This document shows, piece after piece, positions 16,341-24,742 of a stretch of DNA of 35,655 nt (position 1 is its first letter; each line of letters opens with the position of its first letter). Source of the stretch: Octadecabacter sp. (GTDB lineage: Bacteria; Pseudomonadota; Alphaproteobacteria; Rhodobacterales; Rhodobacteraceae); contig JAGGNB010000149.1 of assembly GCA_017886375.1 (NCBI GenBank), positions 1 to 35,655 of the forward strand, in the 5' to 3' direction. The notes beneath the pieces were generated by a model. It worked only from the letters and a program-made list of their open reading frames with translations, was not told the DNA's origin and made no database searches. A program made the translations under genes and the position numbers.

Positions 16341-17127
16341 CGAACTTGCGGATAAGATCCGCGCGATTGCAGGCCCCGCACCCGTCTCAATTGGTCTGAT
16401 CCTTGGGTCGGGTTTGGGGCATCTCGCGGGTGCCGTCGAAGGCGTTGCTATACCGTACGATGAACTTGAGGGGTTTCCCCATGCCGGTGTCAGTGGCCAT
16501 AATCCCAACCTCGTGATCGGCACCCTTGAAGGTGTGCGGGTCGCCGTGTTTGGCGGACGGGCGCATTATTACGAATCCGGTCGCGGCGATGCGATGCGCC
16601 TGCCCCTCGAAGTGCTCAAGGCACTTGGCGGGCACACGATGATTGCCACCAATGCCGCAGGATCCATGGTGCCGGACATGCCAACGGGGTCGATCATGTG
16701 CTTGTCCGATCACATCAATTTCAGCGGGTTGAACCCCTTGATCGGGGAACAAACCGACGCGCGGTTCGTGCCGATGCGCGATTGTTATGACCCTGGCATG
16801 CGCGAGGTCCTGACCCGCGCTGCGCAGGATGTGAAAATCAAAATGCACAGCGGTGTCTATGCGTGGTATTCCGGCCCTTCGTTCGAAACCGTCGCCGAGA
16901 TCAATGCGATCCGTATGCTTGGCGCAGACGCGGTCGGCATGTCCACCGTGCCCGAGGTGATCTTGGGTCGTTTCCTTGGCCTGCGCTGCGCTGCGATTTC
17001 AACCATCACCAACATGGCCGCAGGCATGAGCAACGAATCCATCAGCCATGAACACACCAAGGCCATGGCCCCACTGGGGGCGGCGAAGCTGGAAAAAGTA
17101 CTGCGGGCGGCGTTACCCCGTCTCTAA
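16324..17127 (+). CDS. Purine nucleoside phosphorylase (trimeric, PunA/DeoD type 2)
   Basis: 267 residues of the low-molecular-mass PNP family, which splits purine nucleosides with phosphate into base and ribose-1-phosphate. Seen in order: IGLILGSGLGHLA (phosphate loop), DELEGFPHAGVSGHNPN, GRAHYYESGR, NAAGSMVPDMPTG, SGVYAWYSGPSFET, DAVGMSTVPEVI and TNMAAG. Start ATG 16324 lies within the permease gene end. Its place after a BMP-type importer gives a coherent path: nucleoside in, base out. A second, hexameric-type PNP is encoded at 27888. Confidence 0.93.
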   Translation: MSRNADELADKIRAIAGPAPVSIGLILGSGLGHLAGAVEGVAIPYDELEGFPHAGVSGHNPNLVIGTLEGVRVAVFGGRAHYYESGRGDAMRLPLEVLKALGGHTMIATNAAGSMVPDMPTGSIMCLSDHINFSGLNPLIGEQTDARFVPMRDCYDPGMREVLTRAAQDVKIKMHSGVYAWYSGPSFETVAEINAIRMLGADAVGMSTVPEVILGRFLGLRCAAISTITNMAAGMSNESISHEHTKAMAPLGAAKLEKVLRAALPRL

Positions 17128-17220
17128 ATCTGCAGATTCTCACTGAGCGAGACATCTGGTCTTATATTCGTGGCGTAATTGGTCGTTGATCATGATAGCG
17201 TTGCAGGCGTAAGGAAGACC

Positions 17221-18138
17221 ATGCAAATCTACCTGCCCATCGCGGAAGTGTCCGTGAACGCTTTTCTGCTGCTCGGATTGGGCGGCATTGTCGGAATTCT
17301 TTCCGGAATGTTTGGTGTGGGCGGCGGTTTCTTGATGACGCCGCTGTTGTTTTTCATTGGCATCCCACCCGCAGTGGCCGTCGCAACCGAAGCCGTGCAG
17401 ATCGTCGCATCGTCGTTTTCAGGTGTTCTTGCGCACCTTAGGCGGAAATCAGTTGATCTGAAAATGGGCACTGTTCTGCTGGTTGGCGGCCTTATCGGGG
17501 CTGCCGTTGGCGTTGTTTTATTCAACTATCTCAAATCCTTGGGCCAAGTCGATCTGCTTGTGAAGCTTTGCTATGTTGTGTTCTTGGGCATCATTGGCGG
17601 GCTAATGTTCGTTGAATCCTGGCGCGCGATCCGGCGATCCAAAGTGCCGGGATCACGCCCGGTGCGCCGCAAGCACGGGCTGGTCCATGCCTTGCCGCTG
17701 AAGATGAAGTTCCGCGTGTCTGGTTTGTATATTTCAGTGATCCCACCGCTGATCATCGGTCTATGTGTCGGTGTTCTGGCCGCCATCATGGGTGTTGGTG
17801 GTGGCTTCATTATGGTGCCTGCAATGATCTATTTGCTCGGCATGCCGACCAAAGTGGTCATCGGAACGTCATTGTTCCAGATTATTTTTGTAACCGCGTT
17901 CACGACGATGCTGCACGCGACGACGAATTTCACAGTTGATATTGTGCTTGCGGTTTTGTTGTTGATTGGCGGCGTGATCGGGGCGCAGATCGGCACCCGC
18001 ATCGGCGTCAAAATGAAGGCAGAGAACCTGCGCATATTGTTGGCGATGATGGTGCTGTTGGTCTGCGGAAAACTCGCATTTGATCTGCTGGTGATGCCGT
18101 CCGAACTTTACTCCCTTGGCGTAGGGGGGGATCACTAA
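17221..18138 (+). CDS. TauE/SafE (TSUP) family membrane transporter
   Basis: A 305-residue inner-membrane protein with two homologous halves, each with the glycine-rich motif GMFGVGGGFLMTPLL (first) and AIMGVGGGFIMVPAM (second), as in TSUP exporters of sulfite or organosulfonates. About eight membrane segments; a basic loop (RSKVPGSRPVRRKHGL) separates the halves. AAGGAAG lies just before the ATG at 17221. The stop overlaps the start of the TIGR02186 gene by one base. The pairing of these two families is known in alphaproteobacteria; the substrate is not known. Confidence 0.92.
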   Translation: MQIYLPIAEVSVNAFLLLGLGGIVGILSGMFGVGGGFLMTPLLFFIGIPPAVAVATEAVQIVASSFSGVLAHLRRKSVDLKMGTVLLVGGLIGAAVGVVLFNYLKSLGQVDLLVKLCYVVFLGIIGGLMFVESWRAIRRSKVPGSRPVRRKHGLVHALPLKMKFRVSGLYISVIPPLIIGLCVGVLAAIMGVGGGFIMVPAMIYLLGMPTKVVIGTSLFQIIFVTAFTTMLHATTNFTVDIVLAVLLLIGGVIGAQIGTRIGVKMKAENLRILLAMMVLLVCGKLAFDLLVMPSELYSLGVGGDH

Positions 18139-18893
18139 TGCTGCGCATGATCGCCGTCCTCTTTCTGCTGGTCACCCCGCTTGGAGCGGAAGAAATCGTA
18201 CTGGGCCTTAGCCGTGATGAGGTCGCAATCACCGCGAATTTCAACGGCTCTGAAGTCATGATTTTTGGGGCGATCAAACGCGATGCACCCGCGCCGCAGG
18301 GTGGCCCGCTTGAGGTGATCATCACACTTGCGGGACCACTGGAACCTGTGCTCGTGCGCCGCAAGGAACGTGTCTTGGGCATTTGGGTGAACACCGACGC
18401 AGTCGAAGTTGACGCAGCGCCGTCGTTCTACGCCGTTGCCACATCCGCGCCAATGCGCGACGTGCTGACATCGGTCGAAGACTTGCGTTACGGCATTTCG
18501 ATCCCGCGGGCTATTCGATCAGTTGGGGCACCGGACACCGTGCAAAACTCTGAAACTTTCACGCAGGCCCTGATCCGGATTCGCGCAGGGTCCCAGCTCT
18601 ATCAAATCCTCGACAGTACCGTCGATATCGAAGAAGAAACCCTGTTTCGCGGCCAGATTACCCTGCCCGCCGCGCTCACCGAAGGCGACTACACCGCCCA
18701 TATTTACATCACCCGCGACGGCGTTGTGGTCGATGATTATGAAACCAGTATTGCAGTTTACAAAGCCGGTCTCGAACGCTGGCTCTATGAGATGTCGCGC
18801 AATCAGCCATTCTTTTACGGTCTGATGTCGCTCGCGATTGCGATCTCTGCGGGCTGGTTGGCGTCGGCTGCTTTCCGGGTATTCCAACGCTGA
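18138..18893 (+). CDS. TIGR02186-family protein, membrane-anchored periplasmic
   Basis: 251 residues. The short signal MLRMIAVLFLLVTPLGAEE is followed by a periplasmic beta-rich part (IVLGLSRDEVAITANFNGSE, then MIFGAIKRDAP and GIWVNTDAVEV) and one C-terminal membrane helix (YGLMSLAIAISAGWLASAAF) with a tiny cytoplasmic tail. This matches the alphaproteobacterial TIGR02186 family, which is encoded next to TSUP transporters. The gene overlaps the TSUP gene by one base and ends one base from the convergent SDR gene. It may work as an accessory subunit of the transporter; this is inference. Confidence 0.88.
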   Translation: MLRMIAVLFLLVTPLGAEEIVLGLSRDEVAITANFNGSEVMIFGAIKRDAPAPQGGPLEVIITLAGPLEPVLVRRKERVLGIWVNTDAVEVDAAPSFYAVATSAPMRDVLTSVEDLRYGISIPRAIRSVGAPDTVQNSETFTQALIRIRAGSQLYQILDSTVDIEEETLFRGQITLPAALTEGDYTAHIYITRDGVVVDDYETSIAVYKAGLERWLYEMSRNQPFFYGLMSLAIAISAGWLASAAFRVFQR

Positions 18894-18894
18894 T

Positions 18895-19623
18895 CTAGCC
18901 GCGCCCCACGTAGGGCATTTGCGTCGCCATGATGGTTTGAAACAAGGTGTTCGCGTGCAGCGGCAGGCACGCCATGTGCCAGACAGCATCGGCCACATAG
19001 CCCACTTCGATTGTCGGCGGCGGGGCCTTGCCTTGCGCAACATTGCGCGCGGCGAGCGCGTCTATCATCGGGCTCTGCGCATTGCCGATATCGATTTGCC
19101 CACAGGCAATCTTAAACGCGCGCCCATCAAGCGCCAGTGACTTGGTCAGCCCCGTCACGCCATGTTTCGTGGTCGTATAGGTCACCGACCCGTCACGCGG
19201 AACATAGGCCGACACGGACCCGTTGTTGATGATCCGCCCGCCTTGTGGGGACTGGTGGCGCATCTTGCCGAACGCGGCGCGCGCACACAAAAACATGCCC
19301 GTCAGGTTCACATTCACCGCATCCAACCAATCCTGAACAAGAACTTCATCGATCGGTGCGGTGGCGGTGAAAATGCCTGCGTTGTTGAATAAAACATCCA
19401 CCCGCCCCGCCGCCGCGGTGAAGGCGGCAAACGCTGCGTCAACCGCAGCAGGATCAGTCACATCACAGGGCAGAACGTGGGCGTTGGCGTGCCCTTTGGC
19501 GACATCAATCAACGCGTCTTCGCGCCGCGCGATTAATCCAACGGTCCAGCCTTCGATCAAGAATTTCTCGGCCACGGCACGGCCAATGCCGCTGCTGGCA
19601 CCTGTTATGATGATGGTCTTCAT
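18895..19623 (-). CDS. Short-chain dehydrogenase/reductase
   Basis: 242 residues, classical SDR. Cofactor motif TGASSGIG (7-14), NNAG (80-83), and the catalytic Tyr149/Lys153 in VTYTTTKHG with Ser136 or Ser138 upstream. Arg33/Arg34 after the second strand favour NADP(H). The substrate cannot be told. The ATG overlaps the stop of the helicase gene (ATGA), so it is the second gene of a two-gene operon, though no shared role is evident. Confidence 0.92.
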   Translation of the reverse strand: MKTIIITGASSGIGRAVAEKFLIEGWTVGLIARREDALIDVAKGHANAHVLPCDVTDPAAVDAAFAAFTAAAGRVDVLFNNAGIFTATAPIDEVLVQDWLDAVNVNLTGMFLCARAAFGKMRHQSPQGGRIINNGSVSAYVPRDGSVTYTTTKHGVTGLTKSLALDGRAFKIACGQIDIGNAQSPMIDALAARNVAQGKAPPPTIEVGYVADAVWHMACLPLHANTLFQTIMATQMPYVGRG

Positions 19624-21164
19624 GTCTCGGCTTCCATATCCGGTGCGGTCAGTTCCAGTGGCGCGGGTGCCACAATTAAATCATCCGTGCGCAGCGTTCC
19701 CGATGGCCGCGCAAGGCGGTTGCGCACCACCCAACATAGTCGGTTTTCGGCCCGCGTGATCGCAACATAAGCGAGGCGTTTCCACAGCGGCTGGCCCGCC
19801 TCAACCCGCCCCATCCGCGACGCGGCATAGATGTCGGGCGCGAAGACCTGCACAGTGTCCCATTGCGACCCTTGCGCCTTATGGATCGTCACCGCCGCAC
19901 CGTGCAAAAACGTCGCCCCCATCTTGGCCGCAAAGGGGATAAAAGGTTCTTCGTCGCCTTCAAGTTCGATCTTGACGATGCTGGCCGCGCTGACCTGCGG
20001 GTCTTCGGCACCCATGACGTGAAGCCGCGAAAATCCCGGTTTGCGACCTGGCCCGAGGTAGATAACCTGCGCCCCCTTGATCAGTCCACGTGCCTCAAGA
20101 TCAAGGCGCTTTTTGCGATGCTTGGCGGGCAGTTCTATACCGTCACAGATCAGCGGTTCCCCCTCGAGGAGTTCATCCACCGGCGCACCAAACGCGTTTC
20201 GAAAGGCGTGAATCAATTTGATGCGGGTCGCGTTGCGCCATACCAGACAGGGCGAACGCGCCATGAGGTCGCTCTCCACCCGTTGCGCCATGACAACGCG
20301 ATCATCTTTTTGCGCCGCCTCGGACACCAGTTGTTCAAACGCATAGAAATCGATCTGCGGATCCGCCAGCGCATGCGCCAAATCAAGGATCGGATTGTCG
20401 GCGGTCTGACGATGAACGCGCGACAGGATCATCTGCTTGGACTCGGGCAGTTTGTCGAACACCATCTTGCCGCCCTCCGCCTTAACGGGGGGCAACTGCG
20501 CAGGATCACCGAACAACACCAAGGTTGGAAAAATGTCCTGCAAATCCTCGAACTGTTTGGCGTCAAGCATGGAACTTTCATCGACAAACCCGATGTCCAG
20601 CGGGTCCTCGCGGCGTTTCCATCCGGTGATAAAATCCGAGCCCCGCAAACCTGCAGCCGCAAGCGCTGCGGGCACGGATGAATTCACCTGATAGGACGCA
20701 AACGCGCGATCTAGCGCCACTTCAGTCAGGCCCTCGATTTCAGGCTTTTCACCATTACCTGCCAGCCATTCAGCGATCTTTTCGTATTCGGGATCATACA
20801 TCGGCGTGTACAAAATCCGGTGGATCGTCGTCGCCGGAACACCGCGATTTCGCAGCACACTGGCGGCCTTGTTGGTCGGCGCAAGAATCGCCAATGTGCG
20901 CCGATCGCGGCGTTTTTTGCCCTCATAGTCACCAGACACAATATCGACGCCCGCTTCGCGCATCGCCTTGAACAGCTCCGCCAACAGCAGGGTTTTGCCG
21001 CTGCCCGCTTTGCCCAAAACGGCCAATACGGACCGCAACGGGTCTTCTTTCGGCGGCAGTGTCGTACCGGCCAGCATATCGACGCCCGCCTTGCCCAAAA
21101 GATCGGACACGGCATCCCAAGCTTCAGCCTGATCGTCAGAGAGTGTGAGGGCAGTTTTGACCAT
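19620..21164 (-). CDS. SF1 DNA helicase (RecD/Dda-like AAA ATPase)
   Basis: 514 residues. Motif I is LGKAGSGKTLL (GKAGSGKT at 51-58), motif Ia ILAPTNKAASVLR, motif II VDESS (194-198), motif III GDPAQLPPV (219-227); near the C-terminus are VTIHKAQGSQWDTV and YVAITRAENRL, the UvrD_C_2-type motifs V and VI. This makes it a single-polypeptide RecD2/Dda-like 5'-3' helicase without the long N-terminal region of RecD2. The ATG at 21164 gives MVKTALTLSDDQAEAW; an in-frame codon at 21188 adds only unconserved residues. Its target (repair or replication restart) is not evident. Confidence 0.9.
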   Translation of the reverse strand: MVKTALTLSDDQAEAWDAVSDLLGKAGVDMLAGTTLPPKEDPLRSVLAVLGKAGSGKTLLLAELFKAMREAGVDIVSGDYEGKKRRDRRTLAILAPTNKAASVLRNRGVPATTIHRILYTPMYDPEYEKIAEWLAGNGEKPEIEGLTEVALDRAFASYQVNSSVPAALAAAGLRGSDFITGWKRREDPLDIGFVDESSMLDAKQFEDLQDIFPTLVLFGDPAQLPPVKAEGGKMVFDKLPESKQMILSRVHRQTADNPILDLAHALADPQIDFYAFEQLVSEAAQKDDRVVMAQRVESDLMARSPCLVWRNATRIKLIHAFRNAFGAPVDELLEGEPLICDGIELPAKHRKKRLDLEARGLIKGAQVIYLGPGRKPGFSRLHVMGAEDPQVSAASIVKIELEGDEEPFIPFAAKMGATFLHGAAVTIHKAQGSQWDTVQVFAPDIYAASRMGRVEAGQPLWKRLAYVAITRAENRLCWVVRNRLARPSGTLRTDDLIVAPAPLELTAPDMEAET

Positions 21165-21490
21165 TGTGCGACTGTACCTGCGCCACACGTGGGGGGCCAG
21201 ACGTTACGCCGCGCATGCCCGCATTTTCGCAGGTTTCTCGCCAAACTTGCGGGCGTAACAATGATGTGAAAGCGCCGATGACAAAGGCCCCCCGCGCGAG
21301 GACTTTGACGCGATCAAACTGGTCGTAAATCCACAACCCGACGCTGATCTTGTCGCGTCCGGTTTTAATACTGCTCAAAACGATGGCCGCTGGTCGCGCA
21401 GCCGGACAATCGTGTCCTGAAGCGCGCTAAGTTCTGTGGCCTGATCGGGTGTCACCGAAAGAGGGCTTAGATTGGCCTTTCTCTACGCGC
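21165..21490 (-). other. Coding-like frames of unclear status upstream of the helicase gene
   Basis: Between the helicase start and the small gene at 21427-21642 the minus strand carries two protein-like stretches in different frames. One (stop 21375-21377) reads NLSPLSVTPDQATELSALQ then DTIVRLRDQRPSF and overlaps the tail of the 71-residue frame. The other begins at TTG 21378, overlaps that stop, reads KISVGLWIYDQFDRVKVLAR then GAFVIGAFTSLLRPQVW, and runs on past the helicase start to 21136. Neither has a good ribosome-binding site. They may be a frameshifted tail of the upstream gene or an unrecognised small gene. Confidence 0.3.
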
Positions 21491-21642
21491 GTCGATTTCA
21501 GCGCCTCCTCCGATATCGCTGCCAGTTCTTCCTGTGCGACCGTCGAGGTTACGTCCAACTGATTTGCCAGCAGTGGTAGCCCGTTCTGGTCAGCAAATGT
21601 GCGCAGGTCAGCGATAACGTCGATGATCCATTTCTGTCCCAT
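21427..21642 (-). CDS. Small hypothetical protein (71 residues), possibly frameshifted
   Basis: Starts MGQKWIIDVIADLRTFADQN and continues GLPLLANQLDVTSTVAQEEL, an amphipathic, mostly helical protein. I have a general memory of small Rhodobacterales proteins with a GQKWIIDVLADL start, but no function. AGAGAG lies upstream of the ATG. The last ~20 residues (VEKGQSKPSFGDTRSGHRT) look random, and the alternative frame over the same bases looks more protein-like, so the true C-terminus may be in another frame. Confidence 0.55.
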   Translation of the reverse strand: MGQKWIIDVIADLRTFADQNGLPLLANQLDVTSTVAQEELAAISEEALKSTRVEKGQSKPSFGDTRSGHRT

Positions 21643-21770
21643 TAAAAACTCTCTGTATGACCCATTAACGACTGATTGGAATTGGGTATACAACCGAACG
21701 GATTAACAAATTACCTACTGGAACGGCCCCGCCATTTATGGGGCGGGACCGATTAATTGGCATATTGAAA

Positions 21771-21812
21771 CCAATACGGGCCGCGCAGCGGAGTGCTGGC
21801 GGCCCGTATTGG
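21771..21812 (-). terminator. Terminator of the ccr gene
   Basis: A perfect 14 bp stem (CCAATACGGGCCGC with GCGGCCCGTATTGG) and a 14-base loop. On the minus strand it follows the ccr stop by 24 bases and is followed by TTTC. A second, weaker GC-rich hairpin lies at 21724-21751. Confidence 0.75.
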
Positions 21813-21836
21813 AAATCACTTAGCGGATCGCGCCGT

Positions 21837-23120
21837 TCAGCGCTTCGCTTCGATCACATCTTCAAGCGTGCGCAGTCCCGTTCTGGGGGACTGAACCAGC
21901 ACCGACATGTTGCCAGGTTTATGTTCATTTCGCAGCATTTTGGTATGGGCGTCGGGCAATTGATCCCACGGGAACACTTCGGACATACACGGGTCCAATC
22001 GACGCTCAACCATCAGGTTGTTGGCGGATGATGCCTGCTTGAGATGGGCAAAGTGACTGCCTTGAATACGTTTCTGGTGCATCCAAAGATAGCGTACATC
22101 GAATGTGCAATTAAAGCCGGTGGTGCCCGCGCAAATCACGACCATGCCGCCCTTTTTGCAGATCAATGTCGACACCGGGAACGTCGCCTCGCCAGGGTGT
22201 TCGAACACCATATCGACGTTGTTGCCCTTGCCGGTGATGTCCCAGATCGCCTTGCCGAATTTACGCGCTTCCTTGAACCAGTCGGCGTATTCGGGGGTGT
22301 TGACGGTGGGCAGTTGGCCCCAGCACTTGAAATCCTTGCGGTTGATGACACCCTTGGCGCCCAACCCCATGACAAAATCGCGTTTGTCTTCGTCCGAAAT
22401 CACGCCAATGGCGTTGGCGCCTGCCGTGTTGATCAACTGGATCGCATAAGATCCCAGACCGCCGGACGCGCCCCAAACCAGCACGTTTTGCCCCGGTTTC
22501 AGATCGTGCGGTTCATGACCGAACAACATCCGGTAAGCCGTGGCCAGCGTCAGTGTGTAACACGCGCTTTCTTCCCACGTCAGATGCTGCGGGCGCGGCA
22601 TCAATTGCTGGGCTTGCACGTTTGTGAACTGTGCGAACGATCCATCAGGGGTTTCGTAGCCCCAAATGCGTTGGCTGGTCGAAAACATCGGGTCGCCGCC
22701 GTTGCATTCTTCGTCGTCGCCGTCGTCTTGGTTGCAATGCACCACGACCTCGTCGCCGATTTTCCAGCGTTTCACTTTATCGCCCACGGCCCAAACGATG
22801 CCAGCAGCGTCGGATCCTGCAATATGGTAGGGTGCGCCGTGGCCGTCAAACGGGCTGATCGGCTGACCAAGACCCGCCCAAACACCGTTGTAATTAACGC
22901 CTGCCGCCATCACGAGGACCAGCACTTCGTTGCTATCCAGAACGGGCGTATCGACCACTTCAATCTTGAAGGCCTCATTGGGCTCGCCGTGGCGTTCGCG
23001 CCGGATCGCCCATGCATACATCTGCGCAGGGACGTGGCCCATTGGCGGGATTTCACCCATCTCATAGAGGTCTTTTTTCTCTGCCTCGTAGGTGAAGGCT
23101 GCGTTTTGGTCGAGAGCCAT
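21837..23120 (-). CDS. ccr: Crotonyl-CoA carboxylase/reductase
   Basis: 427 residues, MDR superfamily. It reductively carboxylates crotonyl-CoA with NADPH and CO2 to (2S)-ethylmalonyl-CoA, the committed step of the ethylmalonyl-CoA pathway for acetyl-CoA assimilation. Distinctive sequence includes MYAWAIRRERHGEPNEAF, HIAGSDAAGIVWAVGDKVKR, HCNQDDGDDEECNGGDPMFS, the cofactor motif WGASGGLGS (216-224), GAKGVINRKDFKCWGQLP and FEHPGEATFPVS. The ATG at 23120 is chosen because GGAG precedes it and family members start MALD. Three GTAAC repeats lie 80-120 bases upstream. Ecm is encoded divergently 1.7 kb away. Confidence 0.97.
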   Translation of the reverse strand: MALDQNAAFTYEAEKKDLYEMGEIPPMGHVPAQMYAWAIRRERHGEPNEAFKIEVVDTPVLDSNEVLVLVMAAGVNYNGVWAGLGQPISPFDGHGAPYHIAGSDAAGIVWAVGDKVKRWKIGDEVVVHCNQDDGDDEECNGGDPMFSTSQRIWGYETPDGSFAQFTNVQAQQLMPRPQHLTWEESACYTLTLATAYRMLFGHEPHDLKPGQNVLVWGASGGLGSYAIQLINTAGANAIGVISDEDKRDFVMGLGAKGVINRKDFKCWGQLPTVNTPEYADWFKEARKFGKAIWDITGKGNNVDMVFEHPGEATFPVSTLICKKGGMVVICAGTTGFNCTFDVRYLWMHQKRIQGSHFAHLKQASSANNLMVERRLDPCMSEVFPWDQLPDAHTKMLRNEHKPGNMSVLVQSPRTGLRTLEDVIEAKR

Positions 23121-23201
23121 GTCCGTCTCCATCAGATCATTCATTATTCATGCCGCGCCGCAGAAACGACGCGCTCTGTGGGAGTGATACCTTGGCTCAT
23201 G

Positions 23202-23238
23202 GTAACAATGCAATAGTAACAGGCGGTGTTTTTGTAAC
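23202..23238. promoter_or_regulatory. Three GTAAC repeats upstream of ccr
   Basis: GTAAC occurs at 23202-23206, 23216-23220 and 23234-23238 in the same orientation (GTTAC read toward ccr), with CAATGCAAT between the first two. This is a candidate operator for regulation of ccr by carbon source. No known consensus is matched with confidence. Confidence 0.3.
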
Positions 23239-23239
23239 T

Positions 23240-24643
23240 TTATTGCTTTGCAGATGCAGAAACGTCGACGTTCTGTGCTGCACTTGCACCAAAATGATGC
23301 GCGATGGAATTGGCGTAATAGGCAAGCACGGGCCTTTCACCGTCGGTAATTGCGATGACATCACCAGTCGTAACGATGCAACGGCGGCGCAGGTTGGCCA
23401 GCCCTGCGGTGGTCATTTGTTCAGGCGTGCGGCGCGGTGCGACGACTGTGGCAGGCAGCAACCTAAGATCTTTTTGGATATGTGCCGCGATTGCAGCCTC
23501 AGTATCGGCCCCCGCCAACACAGCTCGGCTGACCATCGGGACGGGCAAAAGCGGGATCACACTTGCGATGCGTGACATCAATTCCTTACCAACAGCCCTG
23601 GTCGTACCGTTATGGGATTGGGCAAAATCGCGCAGGGACAGCGGTTGGCCAAAACTGACATTGGCTGTGCCAAAGGTGGTTATCTTGCCGCGTAGCCGCG
23701 CCCACAGATAGCCCGACACACCGCCGATAACGGTACGCAGCGGTGGGCGGAAACGGCGCACGCCTGATTGGTCCGCTTTGATCAAGAACCGGTCTTCAAG
23801 GACACGATCATAATTCAGCGCCACAGGCACAAAGACCACATCGCGCCCGTTGGGGTCAAAATCATCGATGATATAGCTCAGGATGCCAAGACGCGGATTT
23901 GACATCGCGCCGTTCAGCGACAGCCCGCCTTCTGGAAAAACCGCCTGCGTGACACCACCCGTCGTCGCCATCTGCACATAGCGCGCCAAAACCCTGCGAT
24001 AGAGCCCCCGCGCCGCCGGTTTGCTGCGCGATCTGCGGCGGATAAAATAGCCGCCCATCATTTTGATCATCGCTGACAACGGCCAGACCCGCGCCCATTC
24101 CCCCACCGCATAAGACAGCGCACCCGCACGGCTCACAAGATAAGTGACCAGCACATAGTCCATGTTCGATCGGTGGTTCATCACAAAGATTATCGTCGCA
24201 TCAGGGTCAATCGCATCGTATTCGGCGCGGTCAAACTGCCCCACACGCAAGCGGTACAAGAATCGCGACAACCATTTTGCAACCCGCATCCCGAACGAGA
24301 AATAGGCTGTGGCAGAAAAGGACGGCACGATTTCGCGGGCATAGTGACGGGCTTTTTCAAACGCCACGTCTTCGCGCACGCCGGTCGCTTGGGCATATTC
24401 ATTGATCGCGATGATGACTTCGGGATCATAGACCAACCGCTGGATCGTGTCGTAGCGCCGCGCGAGCTTGAACGGCTCAATCGGCTTTTGAAGTCGCAAG
24501 TTAACACGCGCCACGACCTTCTCGGCGCGACGGCGAAAGAACCAACGCACAGATGGAAACAAGAAGTGCGACGCAAAGGTCACTGCCGCGAACAGCAGAA
24601 CCAAAATCAGCAGCCAAAGGGGGATCAAAATCGGGGTCGTCAT
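23240..24643 (-). CDS. PlsB-like 1-acyltransferase (glycerol-3-phosphate acyltransferase family)
   Basis: 467 residues. An N-terminal membrane anchor (LIPLWLLILVLLFAAVTFAS) is followed by an acyltransferase domain with block I NHRSNMD (156-162, the HxxxxD catalytic motif), block II region GGYFIRRRSRS, and block III FPEGG (236-240) in VFPEGGLSLNGAMSNPR. Order and spacing fit the PlsB/GPAT group, which acylates glycerol-3-phosphate in phospholipid synthesis, though it is shorter than E. coli PlsB (about 800). It lies 119 bases upstream of ccr on the same strand and is divergent from ecm. A link with the ethylmalonyl-CoA pathway is not established. Confidence 0.85.
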   Translation of the reverse strand: MTTPILIPLWLLILVLLFAAVTFASHFLFPSVRWFFRRRAEKVVARVNLRLQKPIEPFKLARRYDTIQRLVYDPEVIIAINEYAQATGVREDVAFEKARHYAREIVPSFSATAYFSFGMRVAKWLSRFLYRLRVGQFDRAEYDAIDPDATIIFVMNHRSNMDYVLVTYLVSRAGALSYAVGEWARVWPLSAMIKMMGGYFIRRRSRSKPAARGLYRRVLARYVQMATTGGVTQAVFPEGGLSLNGAMSNPRLGILSYIIDDFDPNGRDVVFVPVALNYDRVLEDRFLIKADQSGVRRFRPPLRTVIGGVSGYLWARLRGKITTFGTANVSFGQPLSLRDFAQSHNGTTRAVGKELMSRIASVIPLLPVPMVSRAVLAGADTEAAIAAHIQKDLRLLPATVVAPRRTPEQMTTAGLANLRRRCIVTTGDVIAITDGERPVLAYYANSIAHHFGASAAQNVDVSASAKQ

Positions 24644-24703
24644 GTGGGGATCGTGTCAGGGAAACGCCGCCGCGTAAATGGCCTCATGCCGCAGCGCAGC
24701 GCG

Positions 24704-24731
24704 TTGACAAGGGTGTAAAATTTCCGATAAC
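24704..24731 (+). promoter_or_regulatory. Sigma-70-type promoter of ecm
   Basis: TTGACA (24704-24709) is a perfect -35 and GATAAC (24726-24731) a 4-of-6 -10, with a 16-base spacer. Expected start is near 24738, about 40 bases before the ecm ATG. Confidence 0.5.
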
Positions 24732-24742
24732 TACGCCACAAA

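Noticed and set aside
19863-20681. Plus-strand open frame of 272 codons
   Set aside because: Antisense to the helicase gene, whose helicase motifs are clear.
21136-21164. Extension of the TTG-started small frame into the helicase gene
   Set aside because: The overlap with the first helicase codons is probably chance; residues there have no protein-like character.
22044-23216. Long plus-strand open frame (390 codons) opposite ccr
   Set aside because: It is fully antisense to a highly conserved ccr gene, is rich in His/Arg/Val as expected of a mirror frame, and shows no family motif.
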